A stretch of 64,000 nt of DNA from CAZYFH01 sp965249175 (GTDB taxonomy: Bacteria > Acidobacteriota > Vicinamibacteria > Vicinamibacterales > UBA8438): NCBI GenBank assembly GCA_965249175.1, contig OZ252227.1, positions 6,572,001 to 6,636,000 of the forward strand, written 5' to 3'. Position 1 is the stretch's first letter. Each line of letters begins with the position of its first letter. Of the stretch, positions 61,363 to 64,000 are shown one piece after another. The notes below the pieces were generated by a model. That model was not told the DNA's origin and searched no databases. It was given only the letters and a program-made list of their open reading frames with translations. The translations under genes were made by a program, and so were the position numbers.

Positions 61363-61489
61363 CGTCTCTGTCCTCTCATGCGCTGGAACGAATCGTGGGC
61401 GCTCGGGACAGGCTTGTCAACAGCCGTCGACCGTGCCTTGCATGACCTGTCGGTTGACACCTCTCCGGGCCCGTCGATAGGCTCAACTC

Positions 61490-61801
61490 ATGACCGACCT
61501 CACCAAAGCCATCGCCTCCAAGCAAGCCGCCATCAGTCAACTGCAGGCCGATGTCGATGCCCTCCAACGAGCCGCCAGCATCATCGACGGGAAGACCACA
61601 GCCAAGAAGCGCAAGCGACGCGGAAAGATGTCTGCAGCGGCGCGCAAGGCCCTGGGCAAGAAGTTGAAGGCGCATTGGGCCAACAAGAAGGCAGCGGCCA
61701 AGCCAAAGAAGAAGCGTCGCACGATGTCGGCGGCGGGCAGGAAGGCCGTGGCCAAGCGGATGAAGGCGTATTGGGCTGCGAAGCGAAAGGCAGCAAAGTA
61801 G
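61490..61801 (+). CDS. Basic histone-H1-like / nucleoid protein
   Basis: The 103-aa product has an N-terminal coiled coil (TDLTKAIASKQAAISQLQADVDALQRA), then a Lys/Ala-rich tail. A 22-residue unit occurs twice: KRRGKMSAAARKALGKKLKAHW and KKRRTMSAAGRKAVAKRMKAYW. The (K)RR-x-MSAA-x-RKA motif is found in bacterial DNA-binding tails. Predicted charge is very positive. DNA compaction or RNA binding is probable but not shown. It stands alone, divergent from the amidohydrolase. Confidence 0.8.
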   Translation: MTDLTKAIASKQAAISQLQADVDALQRAASIIDGKTTAKKRKRRGKMSAAARKALGKKLKAHWANKKAAAKPKKKRRTMSAAGRKAVAKRMKAYWAAKRKAAK

Positions 61802-61825
61802 CTGCTGCATCGACCTACCCTGACG

Positions 61826-62911
61826 TCATTGCTGCGGGCACCACTCGGGCGGCGGCGGAGGTTCTCGACGCCGAATGGGCCCGACCAATTCGATGAAGAT
61901 GCCGTCCGGATCAATGAGGTTGATGATCCCCGTCTCATCCAGGCCGGTGCCAGAGCAACAGGGCGCGATCTCCGAGAGAAACGCTTCGCCTCGGGATTCC
62001 AGCATCTCCACGGCCCTGTCGAGGTCGAGTACGGACACCGCCAGCCGATCGATACCGATGTGGCTGATCGGGGGCGGATAGGGTGGGTCGTCATCGTCCG
62101 GCTCGAGCCATTGCACGAGGCGGATACTGTGCCGGTCCCCCCGCGGCAGCGCCATGTCTGCGCCCCGAATCCGGAATGGCCGGTCGAGGCCGTACGCCCG
62201 GGCCTCCTCGAGCGTTCCTGTCTCCGGCAACGGGACGGCCTCTGTGTAGCCGAGCATGCGGTAGAACGCGTAGGAGCGTTCGAAATCGGTCACGTTCAGC
62301 GCGACATATGGCATCGCGGTGATGTGCATCGCCGCGTCCGGCTCCCCGTGCGGCGGTGCCCGCTCGACGAGCTTGTAGAACACGCCATCGAGATCCTTGA
62401 AGAAGACATACTGACTTCCGGGAATCCCATACGGCTCGGACAGAAAAACCACGCCCTGCGCCTTCATGAAGGCGACGTCGCTCGCCAAATCAGTCGTCAA
62501 GAGGGCCGCATAGGCCAAGCCTACATGCGTCGGTGACGCGTACGGGGGGTCGTCGTTGTAGGGCGTGATGAACTGAATGAGATCGATCGTCGCGGGACCC
62601 CAGCTACCGGGGATTCCGATGATTTCGATGTTGTCGACCTCGTATGTGCACAAGTCGTACATACCCAGCGACCGCGCCATGGCGTGGGTGTTGGTCGTCG
62701 GGAACCCGCCTTGGCTGGCCGTGAATCCGAGCATTCGATAGAAGGCGCGAGACGCGTCGAAATCCCGGACCTGGATGTTGAAATGAATCCGGGACATAAG
62801 TCCCAGATCGAAGTCCGCGGCCTCTTCGGCCTCGGGCACGACGTGGGTATCGAGGTCTGCCGAACAGGAGAGCAGCACCACTGTCGACACGAGCAGGGTC
62901 AGAGTCTTCAT
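61826..62911 (-). CDS. Lipoprotein with two VOC (glyoxalase-like) domains
   Basis: The start at ATG 62911 gives a lipoprotein signal (TLTLLVSTVVLLSC; lipobox L-L-S-C). The 361-aa product has two VOC modules, each with RDFDASRAFYRMLGF or TDFERSYAFYRMLGY at its start and a matching metal-region strand. VFFKDLDGVFYKLVERAP and NLIDPDGIFIELVGPI end the modules. Two-module VOC proteins include extradiol dioxygenases and glyoxalases; export as a lipoprotein is unusual. It is divergent from the beta-helix gene by 98 bp. Confidence 0.88.
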   Translation of the reverse strand: MKTLTLLVSTVVLLSCSADLDTHVVPEAEEAADFDLGLMSRIHFNIQVRDFDASRAFYRMLGFTASQGGFPTTNTHAMARSLGMYDLCTYEVDNIEIIGIPGSWGPATIDLIQFITPYNDDPPYASPTHVGLAYAALLTTDLASDVAFMKAQGVVFLSEPYGIPGSQYVFFKDLDGVFYKLVERAPPHGEPDAAMHITAMPYVALNVTDFERSYAFYRMLGYTEAVPLPETGTLEEARAYGLDRPFRIRGADMALPRGDRHSIRLVQWLEPDDDDPPYPPPISHIGIDRLAVSVLDLDRAVEMLESRGEAFLSEIAPCCSGTGLDETGIINLIDPDGIFIELVGPIRRREPPPPPEWCPQQ

Positions 62912-63009
62912 CGGAACAGACCACGGGCATTCTACCGCGGCAGGGCTCGTCAGACCCTCGTCGGCTCCGCCACGCACCACACGCCCTGCTGGAAGACTAC
63001 GATTGATTC

Positions 63010-64000
63010 GTGACCCGGCACGCATCGGCGGTCATCATCATCGTGGCCCTGTGTGCATCGCTACACGGCGAGGCCGCCAGCGGTATCGTCCCGGATGATT
63101 TCCCGACCGTTCAACGGGCCCTGGATCAGGCGATGCCGGGCGACGTGCTACAGGTGAAAGACACGGGAACCCCCTACCTCGAGAAGGTCACGTTCGCGCG
63201 GAGCGGCAATGCGACGGACGGCTTCATCACGCTCCAGGCCTTTCCGGGGCATACGCCCATCCTCGACGGCACCGGCGTGCCTGGCGACCACATGGTGCTG
63301 ATCGAATCCCAGAGCTACGTCAAGCTGATCGGCTTCGAGATTTGGAACCACCTGCAGGTGAACGACGGGTCGGGCGTTCGCATCACCGGCTCGGGCACCC
63401 ATATCGAGATTCGGCGGAACCGGATCCACGACGTACGCGGCGTCGACGCGATGGGGATTACGGTGTACGGCACGTCGCCAACAACCCCCCTCAGTGACCT
63501 CGTCATGGTCGGTGGCGAGCTTGACATCAACAGCGATCCGACCAAAGTGCCGCGCGACGGGGTGTGCCGCTTCAACCAGGTGTTCCGGGCACGCGCGAAC
63601 TATGGTGGTGGATGTGCGGCCGGGATCTATGTGGACGGCGGCCGCGACATCATCATCGAGAACAACGTCGTCTCGGGATCCGACATCACGCAGTCCTACC
63701 ATTTGCGGGATCTACCGCTCGGCACGCGCGGTGGGCATCGAGGTGGGCGCGGAGAATGCCGGGGTCGTGGCGAGCGGCTCCATCGTGCGCAACAACCGCA
63801 TCTATCGCAACGACAAAGTGTGCCTCGTCTTTGGGGGGTTCGAGGCATCGGCCGGACGGGTGCGGTCAAGCCAGTTCGTGAACAACACGTGTTACCAGAA
63901 CGACACGCTTGGCACGGGAGTCGGCGAGTTGTGGATCCAGCACGCCGAGCAGAACACGGTGCGACGGAACATCTTCTGCGGCCTGGGTGACGTGCTGCTG
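63010..64000 (+). CDS. Right-handed beta-helix (NosD/pectate-lyase-like) protein, frameshifted and off the window edge
   Basis: The GTG at 63010 starts an exported protein (signal SAVIIIVALCASLHGEA). Parallel beta-helix coils follow: DDFPTVQRALDQAMPGDVLQV, GFITLQAFPGHTPILDG, SYVKLIGFEIWNHLQV, IIIENNVVSGSD. After HLRDLP (near 63720) the first frame degenerates and stops near 63990. Another frame continues the helix to the window end (GIEVGAENAGVVASGSIVRNNRIYRN, FVNNTCYQNDTLGTGVGELWIQHAEQNTVRRNIFCG). A one-base change near 63716-63722 would restore it. The C-terminus is beyond the window. Sugar- or polysaccharide-active role is likely. Confidence 0.8.

Overview
This is GC-rich DNA with densely packed, mostly ATGA/GTGA-coupled genes. 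The gene content points to an aerobic, oligotrophic soil or marine acidobacterium, probably of the Vicinamibacteria type. The markers are secreted quinoproteins (six PQQ-type enzymes), a DUF1592/DUF1552 cytochrome cluster, large MacB/FtsX-like permeases of the acidobacterial ADOP type, Pkn2-type Ser/Thr kinases, and Tat- or Sec-exported enzymes. The lineage call is inferred from gene content; there is no rRNA or tRNA in the window.

Layout. 1-3.1 kb (minus): a flavin oxidoreductase, a secreted Ig-like protein and a member of an unnamed secreted family (FAM1 here). 3.3-15.3 kb (plus): a nine-gene run of DUF1592 cytochrome, DUF1552, ankyrin protein, three c-type cytochromes, a YVTN propeller and two PQQ dehydrogenases. 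It looks like a periplasmic electron-transfer module. 15.3-20.1 kb (minus): an ADOP permease, an ECF sigma factor and a zinc-ribbon Ser/Thr kinase, translationally coupled or close together. 20.2-27.5 kb: M20 peptidase, BrnTA-like toxin-antitoxin pair, a frameshifted kinase-TPR gene, a coiled-coil protein and a second ADOP permease. 27.8-39.7 kb: a lipoprotein propeller, three PQQ/cytochrome genes and five more FAM1 copies, three of them in tandem. 39.8-46.8 kb: an IS1182/IS5-like insertion sequence, short non-autonomous elements and decayed genes, with a sugar dehydrogenase, a collagen-like protein and a serine hydrolase. 46.8-54.6 kb: PQQ dehydrogenase, broken kinase-propeller gene, MazEF-like pair, lipocalin-like lipoprotein and MBL hydrolase. 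54.8-64 kb: a sigma-54 activator next to a good -24/-12 promoter, membrane proteins, a redoxin with an in-frame TGA at its active site, an amidohydrolase, a histone-like protein, a VOC lipoprotein and the start of a beta-helix protein.

The two most interesting signals are these. (1) The redoxin-nDsbD fusion at 58884-60077 reads through a TGA exactly where the family has its catalytic Cys (W-TGA-P-Y-C), and a SECIS-like hairpin with a GGUCG loop follows 14 nt later. It is a strong selenoprotein candidate. (2) Three ~160-bp elements have three different terminal inverted repeats but share one core whose central hairpin shows compensatory base changes. All three lie 3-12 bp upstream of a start codon in the same orientation relative to the gene. 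One carries the ends of the resident IS.

Several genes carry single-base frameshifts (near 22.45, 29.37, 50.63 and 63.72 kb), some in homopolymers, so residual assembly error is possible. Start sites were chosen from signal peptides and Shine-Dalgarno matches. Protein family names come from recognising motifs by eye, not from a search.
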